From Terrisporobacter sp. (GTDB lineage: Bacteria > Bacillota_A > Clostridia > Peptostreptococcales > Peptostreptococcaceae), in contig JARKUZ010000033.1 of assembly GCA_029851945.1 (NCBI GenBank), positions 1 through 64,000 on the forward strand: 64,000 bases of DNA. The letters run 5' to 3'. The notes under the pieces are model-generated. The model was given only the letters and a program-made list of their open reading frames with translations, did no database searches and was not told the origin of the DNA. Below are positions 18,205-27,613 of this stretch, piece after piece. Every line of letters starts with the position of its first letter. Position 1 is the stretch's first letter. Position numbers and translations under genes: made by a program.

Positions 18205-18426
18205 ATGAATGTTGCTATTATAATTGTTTTTTCAGTATTTTCCTTAAGTCTTGTCTATTTTTTATTAAACGTTTGTATACAGTTTAATCGTATAAATAAC
18301 TTGAATTTACAACTTGGAATGGATGTGACAACTCTAATTTCTTCTGAAGAAGAAGTTGATTTAAACTATTTTATAAGAAAGTTTGCTATGAAGTTGTACA
18401 TATTATCTAAAAAATTTAAATTCTAA
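18205..18426 (+). CDS. Small single-pass membrane protein of unknown function
   Basis: 73 residues. The N-terminal 25 are hydrophobic (one membrane helix, VAIIIVFSVFSLSLVYFLLN), followed by a mixed-charge region with SSEEEVDL and a basic C-terminus KLYILSKKFKF. A strong GGGGGAGG site 8 bases before the ATG supports expression. No family recognised. Convergent with the sigma factor gene, sharing the hairpin at 18490-18515. Confidence 0.6.
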   Translation: MNVAIIIVFSVFSLSLVYFLLNVCIQFNRINNLNLQLGMDVTTLISSEEEVDLNYFIRKFAMKLYILSKKFKF

Positions 18427-18484
18427 GTTTATATTTTAGTAAATTAATAATTATTTCATTCAAATAATATATTTCCTAAGAAAT

Positions 18485-18515
18485 TAAAAAGGTGATTATA
18501 AAAATATAATCACCT
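18485..18515 (-). terminator. Terminator of the sigma factor gene
   Basis: AGGTGATTATA / TATAATCACCT 11-bp arms with a 4-base loop. On the minus strand it is followed by TTTTTAATTT. Confidence 0.8.
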
Positions 18516-18523
18516 AATAGTTA

Positions 18524-19408
18524 TTAATAAAAATTTTTAAGTTGCTTAAGTCTACTAGGATGTCTCAATTTCCTAATAGCCTTAGCTTCTATTTGTCTAA
18601 TTCTTTCTCTTGTTACCCCAAATACCTTACCTATTTCTTCAAGAGTTTTAGGATCATCATCATCTAACCCGAATCTCATTCTTAATACTTTTTGTTCTTG
18701 TTCATTAAGTCCAGTAAGAAGCTCATCTATCTTTTCTCTAAGATTTTTTTGCTCAACCTCATGAATTACAACATCATCTAGGTTAGCATCTGAGGGGATA
18801 AATTCTACTAAAGAACTATCTTCATCTTCCTTAATAGGTGTATCTAGAGACACAACATTCTTGTCTCTTTTTAGTATCTCAATGATTTTATCTGGCTCCA
18901 TATCGCATACTTCAGCAAGTTCATCTAAAGACGGCTCTCGTTGTAACTCATTTGATAGTTCTTGTTTTTTTCTTTTTATAAAATTTATTCTTTGATGAAG
19001 ATGAACCGGTATTCTTATGGTATTTTCACAATCATCAATATATCTAGTTATACTTTGCTTAATCCACCAAGTAGCATAAGTACTGAATTTAAATCCTTTT
19101 TTATAGTCATATTTTTCAACTGCTTTAATCAAACCAATATTACCAGCTTGAATTAAATCTAGCATATCAACATTTTCTTTTCTATATTTTTTAGCAATAC
19201 TAACCACTAATCTATAATTAGCATTTATAAACTTTTCTTTTGCTTCTGGAATAGAATCATTTATTTCTTTAGCTAATTCTATTTCCTCAGTTGCTGATAA
19301 CATTTTGTATTCTTCTATTTCTTTTAAATACATTTTCATAGCATTTGATGCAGATGATGAATCTCCAAAAACATAATTTTCATAAGTATGCTCTCTTTTA
19401 GCCCCCAT
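18524..19408 (-). CDS. RpoD-like (group 1/2) RNA polymerase sigma factor without region 1.1
   Basis: 294 residues. Region 1.2 starts at [19 protein letters not shown]; region 2 has [12 protein letters not shown], the core-binding [20 protein letters not shown] and the -10 recognition helix [16 protein letters not shown]; region 3 follows; region 4.2 has [20 protein letters not shown]. It lacks the acidic region 1.1 and the non-conserved insert of the main RpoD (usually 360 or more residues), so it is either a short primary or an alternative group 2 sigma. The start at 19408 has AAGGGG upstream. Monocistronic. Confidence 0.85.
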   Translation of the reverse strand: MGAKREHTYENYVFGDSSSASNAMKMYLKEIEEYKMLSATEEIELAKEINDSIPEAKEKFINANYRLVVSIAKKYRKENVDMLDLIQAGNIGLIKAVEKYDYKKGFKFSTYATWWIKQSITRYIDDCENTIRIPVHLHQRINFIKRKKQELSNELQREPSLDELAEVCDMEPDKIIEILKRDKNVVSLDTPIKEDEDSSLVEFIPSDANLDDVVIHEVEQKNLREKIDELLTGLNEQEQKVLRMRFGLDDDDPKTLEEIGKVFGVTRERIRQIEAKAIRKLRHPSRLKQLKNFY

Positions 19409-19706
19409 ATAATCTAACCCCTTCTTTATACATATATTCATTAAAAACGCTCTAAAAACATATCATGTATATCATCTATAATATGTGTTGATTAATGAAA
19501 AAATGCATGTTCTTTATATATTTTCTAATTCATTACAATTCTACAAAATTACTTAAAAACCTTTAATTCTAAGTCTTATTTTTTTTACAAATTCTAAAAA
19601 TATATCTTATTCTACAATTAATAAAAAATAATTACAAAATTATTTAACAATATGACTAATTATTTTAATATATTTTATTATTTATTTATGTATTTTTATT
19701 TATATA

Positions 19707-20234
19707 TTAGTGTTCACATCCACAATCATTGTCATGGCAACCACATTCATCACCACAACCACATTTATGTGAATCATCATCATGATTATGTCCACATCCG
19801 CATCCATCATGGTGATGGTGCTGTGCAGCTAAACTTTCTTCAGCTTCAAAGAATTCTCTTTCCATTTGTTCATATGTAGGAAGTGATGCTTCAGTATCAT
19901 ACTCTTCACCTGTCCAATCTGCATACATCATTTGATCTCCATTTGTTAATATCATTCTGCCTGCCATAGTTATATTATCAACATATTCTAAAAATTCTAT
20001 TTCTTTTTGAAGTGTATCTCCTTCTAACTCTATATCATCATCAGTACATCTTACTATCAATACTGGTGCAAAGTATCCTTGTTTATCTTGTACATTTACA
20101 ACTATATCTAAAATACCTTCAGCACCTTCTTCAAATTCGCTTAATGATACATTTGTATCTATCATATCTTGAGGTACATATAAATCCTCTATTAAATATT
20201 TTAATACTCTTTCTTTTACTAATTCTTGTGACAT
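19707..20234 (-). CDS. HSDR_N-like (type I restriction R N-terminal) domain protein with Cys/His-rich metal-binding tail
   Basis: 175 residues. Residues 1-125 resemble the stand-alone HsdR N-terminal (PF13588-type, PD-(D/E)XK-like) proteins: KERVLKYLIEDLYVPQDMI near the start, GILDIVVNVQDKQG and PVLIVRCTDDDIELEGD in the core, and EIEFLEYVDN after it. The last about 40 residues are a run of H, C, G and D (HHHHDGCGCGHNHDD and later CGCGDECGCHD), a likely Zn/Ni/Cu-binding tail. No restriction or modification genes are nearby, so restriction is not supported. GGAGAA precedes the ATG. Function unknown; the domain call rests on resemblance only. Confidence 0.6.
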   Translation of the reverse strand: MSQELVKERVLKYLIEDLYVPQDMIDTNVSLSEFEEGAEGILDIVVNVQDKQGYFAPVLIVRCTDDDIELEGDTLQKEIEFLEYVDNITMAGRMILTNGDQMMYADWTGEEYDTEASLPTYEQMEREFFEAEESLAAQHHHHDGCGCGHNHDDDSHKCGCGDECGCHDNDCGCEH

Positions 20235-20871
20235 TACTATTCTCCTTTCAATCGAACAAAAATATTGTTAAAATTATTAAATTTGATATTATAAATTATT
20301 TCTTTTATATAGTATAATACATTTCGTTATTTTTCAATCATATTAACTATCTATTTTATATTCCTATTTATATTATTTTTAATTATTAATTTATAAATAT
20401 CCTATTGCTTCTTCTATTGTAATAAAAAATGTATACCTGTTGTGGATGATAGCTATATATCTTAATTGAAATTCTCTGCTACAACTAATTCATCAGCACA
20501 ATAAATAAAATTTTCACCTTGGAGATTTTGATTTTCAAAATTTAAATCCTTCATTTCCTCCTATTAATATATTATGCTGCCATCTTTATAATAATCTTAT
20601 TTTATTTATATATTTATTAAACAAATATTACAATTTTCTTAAAAAGTCCACAAATTATAATTTTTATAATATAATTATAAAGTATTTAATGATTTTTGAT
20701 GTAATGGTTTATGAATAATCTGTAAATACAATTACAATCTTGTAATCGCATTATTTTATTAAATGTAATAATATATTTACAGAGTACATTTGCTTTATAT
20801 TAAATCTTTACATAATCCTATTTACTTTATTATATATATTTAAGTAAGTAGTAATTTTAGGAGGAAATATT
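20235..20871. other. 637-base AT-rich intergenic region
   Basis: Holds one probable small broken gene on the minus strand (20391-20554) and the presumed promoter region of the DUF1002 gene. Nothing else is recognised. Confidence 0.5.
20391..20554 (-). pseudogene. Small gene remnant with one frameshift
   Basis: An ATG at 20554 is preceded by AGGAGG. The first frame gives MKDLNFENQNLQGENFIYCA and then about ten more codons before a stop. A neighbouring frame then continues as EFQLRYIAIIHNRYTFFITI to a stop at 20391, giving a product of roughly 55 residues if one frameshift near 20475 is corrected. No family recognised. Confidence 0.35.
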
Positions 20872-22113
20872 ATGAACTTTAAAAAGAAAGTTAGCTCATT
20901 ATTAATATGTATGACTTTAGTAGCTAGTAGTTTTGCTCCATCATTTGCAGATGGCGCTAGAGTTGTAACTTTAGGTGTTAATAATACTGCTGAACAAAAA
21001 CAAAAAATATTAAATTATTTTGGTGTTAAAGAAAATGAGGTAGTTATATTAGAAGTCAACAATCAAGAAGAAAGACAATACTTAGGAAAAGTTGCTACAG
21101 AAGCTCAATTAGGAACAAAAACTTATTCATGTGCTTATGTGGAACCTACTAATAATGGAAGTGGAATAAATGTTAAAACAGCTAATATAACTTGGGTTAC
21201 ATCATCAATGGTTGCATCAACTTTATCAACTGCTGGCATGACTGATGCCAACTGTGTTATAGCTTCTACATTTCCTGTAAGCGGAACAGGAGCTTTAACA
21301 GGTGTTATGAAAGCTTTTGAAGATGCTACTGGAGAAAAACTTGACGAATCAAAAAAAGAACTTGCATCTGAAGAATTAATTACAACTGGCGATTTAGGAG
21401 ATAAAATAGGTCAAGATAAAGCAACAGGTGTAGTAAATGATGTTAAAATTGAAGTAATTAAAAATGGTACAAGTGATACTACTCAAATTGCAGATATAAT
21501 AAATAATGTCACTAATAATTACAATATTACTTTAACAGATGCTCAAGTTAAACAAATAACTGATTTAATGAAAAAAATTGCTGCACAAAATTATGATTAT
21601 AATTCTATGAAGGATACATTAAATAATGTTTCTGATGTAGTTAAAGATAATTTAAAAGAAGCTGGAGAAAGTGTTGAAGGTTCTGGAATACTAGATTCAA
21701 TAGGTGATTTCTTCTCATCAATTGGTAAATGGTTCTCTAACTTATTTGGTGGTAATAAAGATTTAGGTATACTTGGAGAAACAAACGATAATATGTTAGG
21801 AAGCGATGCTATAATAAATGCTACTGACAAAGCTGCTGAAAATTTACCTTCAAGTGAAGAAGTAGAAGGTTTCTTCCAAAAGTTAATTAATTGGTTTAAA
21901 GATTTATTCAATGGTAATGATTCACAAAATACTGATGAAAATAATCAAAACAATAATACTAATATAGAAGAAAATACTCAATCACCAGAAGAAAATAATG
22001 TTAATAATAACGAAAATGTTCAAGATACTAATAATAATTCTACAAATAATCCTTCTTTAGATATTCAAACTGAATCAGAACAACATTTTGATTCTGAAGA
22101 TGTCCAACAATAA
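20872..22113 (+). CDS. Secreted DUF1002 protein with Asn/Glu-rich C-terminal tail
   Basis: 413 residues with a Sec signal peptide (KKKVSSLLICMTLVASSFAP, cleavage near AFAD/SFAD). The DUF1002 core follows: EERQYLGKVATEAQLGTKTY, ITWVTSSMVASTLSTAGM and FPVSGTGALTGVMKAFED. After it come a helical region, two amphipathic FFSSIGKWFSNLFGG / FFQKLINWFKDLFNG segments that resemble each other, and a low-complexity N/E/Q tail. AGGAGG lies 8 bases before the ATG. Exported to the cell surface or medium; function unknown. A strong terminator follows. Confidence 0.8.
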   Translation: MNFKKKVSSLLICMTLVASSFAPSFADGARVVTLGVNNTAEQKQKILNYFGVKENEVVILEVNNQEERQYLGKVATEAQLGTKTYSCAYVEPTNNGSGINVKTANITWVTSSMVASTLSTAGMTDANCVIASTFPVSGTGALTGVMKAFEDATGEKLDESKKELASEELITTGDLGDKIGQDKATGVVNDVKIEVIKNGTSDTTQIADIINNVTNNYNITLTDAQVKQITDLMKKIAAQNYDYNSMKDTLNNVSDVVKDNLKEAGESVEGSGILDSIGDFFSSIGKWFSNLFGGNKDLGILGETNDNMLGSDAIINATDKAAENLPSSEEVEGFFQKLINWFKDLFNGNDSQNTDENNQNNNTNIEENTQSPEENNVNNNENVQDTNNNSTNNPSLDIQTESEQHFDSEDVQQ

Positions 22114-22114
22114 T

Positions 22115-22149
22115 AAAAAATCCTCTCCTTAATAAGGAGAGGATTTTTA
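22115..22149. terminator. Bidirectional terminator
   Basis: A6 - ATCCTCTCCTT / AAGGAGAGGAT - T5 hairpin between the convergent DUF1002 and proC genes. Confidence 0.88.
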
Positions 22150-22163
22150 TATAAACCAACTTG

Positions 22164-22967
22164 TTATTTACTCATTTCTTTAGATTTGTCAACACAAGCA
22201 CAAACCGCTTTTATTACTGCACCTCTGAATTGTTCTTCTTCTAACACTCTTACAGCTTCTATAGTCGTACCTCCTGGCGAGCATACCATATCTTTTAACT
22301 CTCCTGGATGATTATCAGTCTCTAGCACCATTTTCGCAGCTCCTAGCAATCCTTGTGCTGCAAATTTATATGCTTTATCTCTTGGCATACCTGCAATTAC
22401 TGTTGCATCTGCTACAGCTTCTATAAACATAAAAGCATAAGCAGGAGATGATCCACTTGCCCCTATGACTGCGTCAAATAAAATTTCTTCAACAACTTCG
22501 CTTTTGCCACAAGAATTAAATAATAATTTTATCTCATCTAACTCTTCTTCATTAATATTTTTATTAGGACAAATAGCTGTCATTCCTTCGCCTACTAAAG
22601 ATGGTGTATTTGGCATAGTTCTAACTATTTTCTTATCTGAACCAATAATTTTTTCTACTGATTCTATATTTTTTCCTGCTGCTATAGTAATAATTATTTT
22701 ACTATTGTCTATATAGTCTTTTATTTCCTCTAATATATCATCATATATATATGGTTTAACACCTATAATTATTATATCTGAAAATTCAACAACTTCCTTA
22801 GATGATTTAGTCGTTTTAATATTAAATTCTTTTTTTAATTTTTCTATAGTTAAATCACTTTTAGCAGAAGCTATTATATGGTTTGCATCAATTAATTTTG
22901 ACTTTAATAGTCCTCCTAATATTGATTTTCCCATATTTCCTGCACCTATAACTCCTATGTTTCTCAT
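22164..22967 (-). CDS. proC: Pyrroline-5-carboxylate reductase
   Basis: 267 residues, normal length. N-terminal Rossmann motif GVIGAGNMGKSILGG; C-terminal dimerisation domain with the ProC signature DMVCSPGGTTIEAVRVLE and GASGSSPAYAFMFIEA. Catalyses NAD(P)H-dependent reduction of pyrroline-5-carboxylate to proline in the cytoplasm. AGGAGG lies before the ATG. No other proline genes are adjacent; the next gene upstream (glycosylase) is on the same strand 43 bases away. Confidence 0.95.
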   Translation of the reverse strand: MRNIGVIGAGNMGKSILGGLLKSKLIDANHIIASAKSDLTIEKLKKEFNIKTTKSSKEVVEFSDIIIIGVKPYIYDDILEEIKDYIDNSKIIITIAAGKNIESVEKIIGSDKKIVRTMPNTPSLVGEGMTAICPNKNINEEELDEIKLLFNSCGKSEVVEEILFDAVIGASGSSPAYAFMFIEAVADATVIAGMPRDKAYKFAAQGLLGAAKMVLETDNHPGELKDMVCSPGGTTIEAVRVLEEEQFRGAVIKAVCACVDKSKEMSK

Positions 22968-23010
22968 TTTATTCCTCCTAAGCTTTACTTAATACAAATA
23001 AATTATAGCA

Positions 23011-23631
23011 CTATATCTTATCTATTACAGAAACATATTTATTATTATCAATATAAAATCTCAATAGATAATCTGCAGCTTCTTCAGCATAATCAATGTT
23101 GATTCTTTTACTTTCCACAATATTAAAATTATTATCTAAGTTATCTTCAATATATAATTCATTACTAAATATGGTCTTTCCACTTAAATTTCTGTCTATT
23201 TTTAAGGCTTTACATAATTTCCCTGGACCATTTGTTAAGTTCTTTCTCTGATAAGAATTTAATTCACCATAACTTTTATTAAACCTATTGTAAGATATTT
23301 CATCAAAACTATTAATAGGCTCTACTGCTCTTATTAATACACATTCTGGTATGTTTTCCTTATTAGCTGATAAATTTAAGCAATTATACATGCCATAAAT
23401 TAAATATACATATATATGTCCCCCCTCTAAATATAAAGGTTGTGTTCTAACGCTTTTTTTATTATTGTAAACATGACTTGCTTTATCATTTATTCCCGTA
23501 TAAGCTTCAGTTTCAACTATCTTAGTTATTATCTTTTTATCATCATATTCTCTAATTAGGTATTTATTTAAAAGCCCTTTTGCAACATCTATACTATTTT
23601 TCAGATAAAACTCTTTATCCAAATTTATCAC
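23011..23631 (-). CDS. 3-methyladenine (alkyladenine) DNA glycosylase, AAG/MPG type
   Basis: 206 residues, typical length. Motifs: KIVETEAYTG with the catalytic Glu near residue 41, DKASHVYNNKKSVRT, YLIYGMYNCLN with the intercalating Tyr, ECVLIRAVEP and NGPGKLCKALKI. Removes alkylated purines in base excision repair. The start is probably a GTG at 23631 or the TTG three codons later; the AAAGGAT site favours the later start. Possibly co-transcribed with proC. Confidence 0.9.
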   Translation of the reverse strand: MINLDKEFYLKNSIDVAKGLLNKYLIREYDDKKIITKIVETEAYTGINDKASHVYNNKKSVRTQPLYLEGGHIYVYLIYGMYNCLNLSANKENIPECVLIRAVEPINSFDEISYNRFNKSYGELNSYQRKNLTNGPGKLCKALKIDRNLSGKTIFSNELYIEDNLDNNFNIVESKRINIDYAEEAADYLLRFYIDNNKYVSVIDKI

Positions 23632-23710
23632 ATCCTTTTATCAATTTCACATATTGTTAGTATAACAATTTATAGCTATATTATTGATAAAGTTATAATT
23701 CATTACAATC

Positions 23711-23742
23711 AAAAAGGATATATTAAAAAATATATCCTTTTT
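23711..23742 (-). terminator. Terminator of the metNIQ operon
   Basis: AAAAAGGATATATT / AATATATCCTTTTT arms with a 4-base loop, just downstream of metQ. Confidence 0.8.
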
Positions 23743-23753
23743 TATAAATTATG

Positions 23754-24554
23754 TTAGAAAGTTGGAACTATACTTCCTTTATACTTTTCTTCTATAAAAG
23801 TTTTAACTTCATCACTAGTTAAAGCTTCTGATAAGGCTTTAACTTTTTCACTATCTTTATTATCGTCTCTACAAGCTAATATGTTAGCATATGGTGAATC
23901 ATTAGATTCTATAGCTATTGCATCTTTAGTTGGATTTAATCCTACGTTTAATGCGAAGTTAGTGTTTATAACAGCAAAGTCAACATCTTGTAAAGTTGAT
24001 GGTACTTGTGCTGCATCTACTTCAACTATTTCTATATTTTTAGGATTACTTGTTATATCTTTTGCAGTTATTAACTCTTTATCTGCAATCTCTATAATTC
24101 CATTTTTAGCTAATAATTGTAATGCTCTAGCTTCATTTGTTGCATCATTTGGTACAGATATTTTTGCTTCATCCTTTAAATCATCTAAAGACTTATTTTT
24201 TTCTGAATAAATTCCCATTGGCTCTATATGAATTTTTTCAGTATAAGTTAATTTTAAGTCTTTCTCTTTATTCATTTCTTCTAAGTAAGGTATATGTTGA
24301 AAGAAGTTTGCATCTAACTCTCCTTCAGCTAAAGATGTATTTGGTAAAACATAATCATCAAATTCTACTATCTCTAATTCATACCCTTTTTCTTTTAATA
24401 ATGGTTTTACTACTTCTAATATTTCTGCATGTGGCGTTGGAGATGCTCCTACCTTAATAGTTTTATCTTCTTTAGAAGTTTGTGAACAACCAACAAATAA
24501 TGATGCAGATACCACTGTTGCTAATGTTAATCCTAATAATTTTTTTAATTTCAT
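23754..24554 (-). CDS. metQ: Methionine ABC transporter substrate-binding lipoprotein
   Basis: 266 residues of the NlpA/MetQ family. Lipobox in SASLFVGC near residues 16-23, then IKVGASPTPHAEILEVVKPL, FDDYVLPNTSLAEGELDANF and HIEPMGIYSEKNKSLDDL, all characteristic. It captures D/L-methionine outside the membrane and delivers it to MetI. Last gene of metN-metI-metQ, under the SAM riboswitch. Confidence 0.95.
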   Translation of the reverse strand: MKLKKLLGLTLATVVSASLFVGCSQTSKEDKTIKVGASPTPHAEILEVVKPLLKEKGYELEIVEFDDYVLPNTSLAEGELDANFFQHIPYLEEMNKEKDLKLTYTEKIHIEPMGIYSEKNKSLDDLKDEAKISVPNDATNEARALQLLAKNGIIEIADKELITAKDITSNPKNIEIVEVDAAQVPSTLQDVDFAVINTNFALNVGLNPTKDAIAIESNDSPYANILACRDDNKDSEKVKALSEALTSDEVKTFIEEKYKGSIVPTF

Positions 24555-24600
24555 TTTAAAATTCCCCCTATTATTTTATAATAAAAAAATATAAGTATAA

Positions 24601-25260
24601 TTACTTTAATTTTTTATAAGCTAAGTCTCCAATACTTTGAATAAGCTGAACTATTATAATAAGTGTTACTACTACATAAATTGTTACTGAAGTATCAAAT
24701 CTTTGATGTCCATAAACTATAGCTACTTTCCCAAGTCCACCTGCTCCTACAGCTCCTGCCATTGCAGTATATCCAAGTATTGATATTATAGATAGGGTAA
24801 TTCCAGAAACTATAGATGGCATTGCTTCTTTTACTATAACTTTAAATATAATCTGTGTATTTGTTGCTCCAAAAGATTTTGCAGCCTCTATTAAACCTTC
24901 ATCTACTTCGTTTAAAGCATTTTCTATTACCCTAGCAATAAATGGTGCTGCTCCTATAGTAATAGGAACCATTGCAGCTGTTTCACCAATACTCGTTCCT
25001 ACTATGAATCTAGTAACTGGAAATAATGCAACTAAAAGTATAATAAAAGGAAAACTCCTAACTATATTAACTATAAAGCTTAGTATACTGTATATAGTTT
25101 TATTCGCCTTTAATCCATTTGGTTTACTTATAAATAATATAACAGCCATTATAAATCCTAATATAGTAGCAAAAATAGTAGGAACTATTGTCATATATAA
25201 GGTTTGTAAAAGTGCTTCCCCAAGTATTTCCGTTAAATAAGTATATAAACTAGTCTTCAT
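24601..25260 (-). CDS. metI: Methionine ABC transporter permease
   Basis: 219 residues and five hydrophobic helices. TLYMTIVPTIFATILGF and the BPD_transp coupling loop EVDEGLIEAAKSFGATNTQI are MetI hallmarks. Homodimeric membrane channel of MetNIQ. It overlaps the end of metN by 11 bases, so translation is coupled. Confidence 0.95.
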   Translation of the reverse strand: MKTSLYTYLTEILGEALLQTLYMTIVPTIFATILGFIMAVILFISKPNGLKANKTIYSILSFIVNIVRSFPFIILLVALFPVTRFIVGTSIGETAAMVPITIGAAPFIARVIENALNEVDEGLIEAAKSFGATNTQIIFKVIVKEAMPSIVSGITLSIISILGYTAMAGAVGAGGLGKVAIVYGHQRFDTSVTIYVVVTLIIIVQLIQSIGDLAYKKLK

Positions 25261-26218
25261 TTATTATTTCCTCCCATCTTACTCCCTTATCATCCAAATA
25301 TTTTTTTACATTATCTTTGTGTTTACAAGAAATATTAACTACTAAAGATCCTAATACATCATCTCTATACTTTTCTAATTTTCCACATATAATTGAAATA
25401 TCTATATTCAGTTCCCTTGCCATAGAAGTTATTATGGCTTCATTAGAAATTTCTTTTGGGAATATAATTCTTATATTACTTCCTTTAGGTAGAAGTATAT
25501 CTTCTTCACCTACTAACTTTCTTAAATTCTTTGAGTTTTGCAAAAATAATTCTTCTGTATCTCCAATTTCTAAGACTTCTCCTCGTTCCATAATAGCTAC
25601 TCTACTACAAATTTGTTTTATGACCTCCATCTGATGTGTAACTACAATTATTGTAATATTCAGTTTTTTATTTATATCTTGCAGTAAACTCAAAATAGAT
25701 TTCGTTGTATTTGGATCTAGTGCTGATGTTGCTTCATCGCATAAAAGAACTTTGGGATTTAGTGATAAAGCCCTTGCTATTGCTACCCTTTGCTTTTGTC
25801 CACCACTTAAGTTTCTAGGTTTGACATTTCTTTTATCAGCAATTCCTACTAATTTTAAAAGTTCCATAACTCTTTTTTCTTTTTCTTCTTTTGAAAATTT
25901 AAAACATTCTAGTGGCAATGCAACATTTTCAAATACAGTTTTTCTTTCTAATAATGAAAAGTGTTGAAAAATCATTCCTAAGTCTTTCCTCAATATTCTA
26001 AGTTCTTTTTCATTTAAATCTTTGACTTCTTGATTATCCACTAAAAGACTGCCTTCTTGATAGTTCTCTAATCTATTAATACATCTAAGTAGTGTGGATT
26101 TACCCGCACCACTATGACCTATTATTCCGAATATTTCTCCTTGATTAATACTTAGATTAATATTATTTAATACTTTTGTATCACCATAGTACTTATTTAA
26201 GTTTTTTACAGTAATCAT
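25250..26218 (-). CDS. metN: Methionine ABC transporter ATPase
   Basis: 322 residues. Walker A GHSGAGKST near residues 34-42, Q-loop GMIFQHFSLL, signature LSGGQKQRV, Walker B VLLCDEAT, switch His in VVTHQMEV. The C-terminal NIL regulatory domain (about residues 245-322) binds methionine and trans-inhibits uptake. AAGGGGGAG precedes the ATG. First gene after the SAM riboswitch and terminator. Confidence 0.95.
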   Translation of the reverse strand: MITVKNLNKYYGDTKVLNNINLSINQGEIFGIIGHSGAGKSTLLRCINRLENYQEGSLLVDNQEVKDLNEKELRILRKDLGMIFQHFSLLERKTVFENVALPLECFKFSKEEKEKRVMELLKLVGIADKRNVKPRNLSGGQKQRVAIARALSLNPKVLLCDEATSALDPNTTKSILSLLQDINKKLNITIIVVTHQMEVIKQICSRVAIMERGEVLEIGDTEELFLQNSKNLRKLVGEEDILLPKGSNIRIIFPKEISNEAIITSMARELNIDISIICGKLEKYRDDVLGSLVVNISCKHKDNVKKYLDDKGVRWEEIINED

Positions 26219-26304
26219 AAATCTTCTCCCCCTTTTATATTGTCAATAATTTACTTATTTCCATTAATATTAATTTATTAAATCTAAATCATTATTCCTT
26301 AAAA

Positions 26305-26336
26305 TATAAAAAGCCTAAGTATAAACTTAGGCTTAA
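26305..26336 (-). terminator. Riboswitch-controlled terminator before metN
   Basis: AAGCCTAAGT...ACTTAGGCTT hairpin followed by TTTTTA on the minus strand, immediately 3' of the SAM aptamer. It is the expected OFF-state terminator. Confidence 0.88.
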
Positions 26337-26348
26337 TAGCAAATTTAT

Positions 26349-26454
26349 ACTTATCTTTCAACTAATTTAATAGTTGCAGGATTTAGCACCATGTACATAC
26401 ATACTGGTTGCCGGGTTTCATAGGGCCAGTCCCTCCACCTCTCTTGATAAGAGT
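26349..26454 (-). ncRNA. SAM-I (S-box) riboswitch
   Basis: On the minus strand CTCTTATCAAGAGAGGTGG opens the P1/P2 region, followed by GGGACTGGCCCTATGAAACC, CGGCAACC and the terminal strand GAAAGATAAG closing P1 (26350-26359). These are the conserved SAM-I core elements. It represses metNIQ when S-adenosylmethionine is plentiful, through the adjacent terminator. Confidence 0.95.
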
Positions 26455-26555
26455 TATTTTCAATTTTTTGTTTTTTATTATGTTAATAATGATATACATT
26501 TGTTTTTTAAAAGTCAACTATAATTTTTTATTTTTTCAAAAAAATTATAAATTAT

Positions 26556-27191
26556 CTATTTAGTTGTATTGTTTGTATTGTTATTTTCAATGTTTTCTCT
26601 GTCTATCCCTAATCTTCTATTCATATTTTTTAATGCATCACCAAATCTATTTGTTACTGTTTCAGCACCTCTTACAGTATCATCAACTAACTTTATAAAT
26701 TCATTTTGATTTTTATTATAATCAGCTTCTGTAATATTATCTAATTTTGCTAGTTTAGCATCAATATCTTTTATTAATTTTTCGCCTTCTGAAATTAGAT
26801 CTTGATTCATTTTATTTAATTCTTGATCACCAGTTTTTGCATCTTTTTTAAGACCATTTACAAAAGTTTGTATTTTTTCTCTACTATCTCTATAAGCAGC
26901 TTTTACTTCTTCTAAATGCTTCTTATTACCCGGATATTCTTTTTCCTTATAAGCTTTATTTACACTTTCTACATCTGTATACATGCTATATTGACCTAAT
27001 CCACCTATATTAGTATTATATAGCCCTGTATAAGCATCATAGTATGGGTTATTTTCTGTTGCAGCATTTTGTTGTGCTGTTTTATTTGTAGTGTTATTAG
27101 TTCTATCTGTGGTATTAGCAGCTCTATTATTACAAGCAACACTAGTAAGTAATAACAGGCATGATAAACCTAATGTTAATATTTTTTTCAT
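26556..27191 (-). CDS. Putative surface lipoprotein, mostly helical, unknown function
   Basis: 211 residues with a lipobox LLLTSVAC near residues 13-20, an N/T/A-rich linker, then charged helical segments (EEVKAAYRDSREKIQTFVNG, EGEKLIKDIDAKLAKLDN) and an N/T-rich tail. Predicted to be lipid-anchored at the outer face of the membrane. GGAGG precedes the ATG. No recognised domain and no obvious partner; single gene. Confidence 0.7.
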   Translation of the reverse strand: MKKILTLGLSCLLLLTSVACNNRAANTTDRTNNTTNKTAQQNAATENNPYYDAYTGLYNTNIGGLGQYSMYTDVESVNKAYKEKEYPGNKKHLEEVKAAYRDSREKIQTFVNGLKKDAKTGDQELNKMNQDLISEGEKLIKDIDAKLAKLDNITEADYNKNQNEFIKLVDDTVRGAETVTNRFGDALKNMNRRLGIDRENIENNNTNNTTK

Positions 27192-27613
27192 TTCTTAATT
27201 ACCTCCATATTAATTAATATCTTTAACTTTATTATTTCAAATTTTAATTTTTTTATTTGTCTTAATATGTTTTTATGAAATAAAAAATTAAATTCAACTT
27301 ATATTTTCATCAGTAAAATCTACTTATTTAGCAATTATACTAATCATTTTGTCATAATTTTGTCCATATATGTTAAAGTTTACTTATATAAATCTTCAAA
27401 AAAATATTAAAAATTTAATCGTATTAAATATACAATTTATGGTGATTTTCTGTATTACTAATATTTTTATTATAATTAATTTTTCTGTACTCTATATGAT
27501 AAAGCTATTACTAACTAATATTATGCATTCTTATAGCTTTTAATATATTTTAATACTATAATTTTCATATATATACTTTTTATTTAACTTATATTAATGT
27601 TCAAGGAGGGAAT
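27192..27613. other. 422-base AT-rich divergent intergenic region
   Basis: Separates the lipoprotein (-) and hydE (+), and must contain both promoters. A weak hairpin AAAGCTAT (27501-27508) / ATAGCTTT (27533-27540) followed by TTAATAT is the only visible structure. No gene seen. Confidence 0.4.

Noticed and set aside
19652..19879. Plus-strand His-rich open frame
   Set aside because: Antisense to the Cys/His tail of the minus-strand gene at 19707-20234. The His richness is a by-product of GTG/CAT codons on the other strand.
24137..24457. Plus-strand open frame of 106 codons
   Set aside because: Antisense shadow of metQ; low-complexity Leu-rich translation without a ribosome site.
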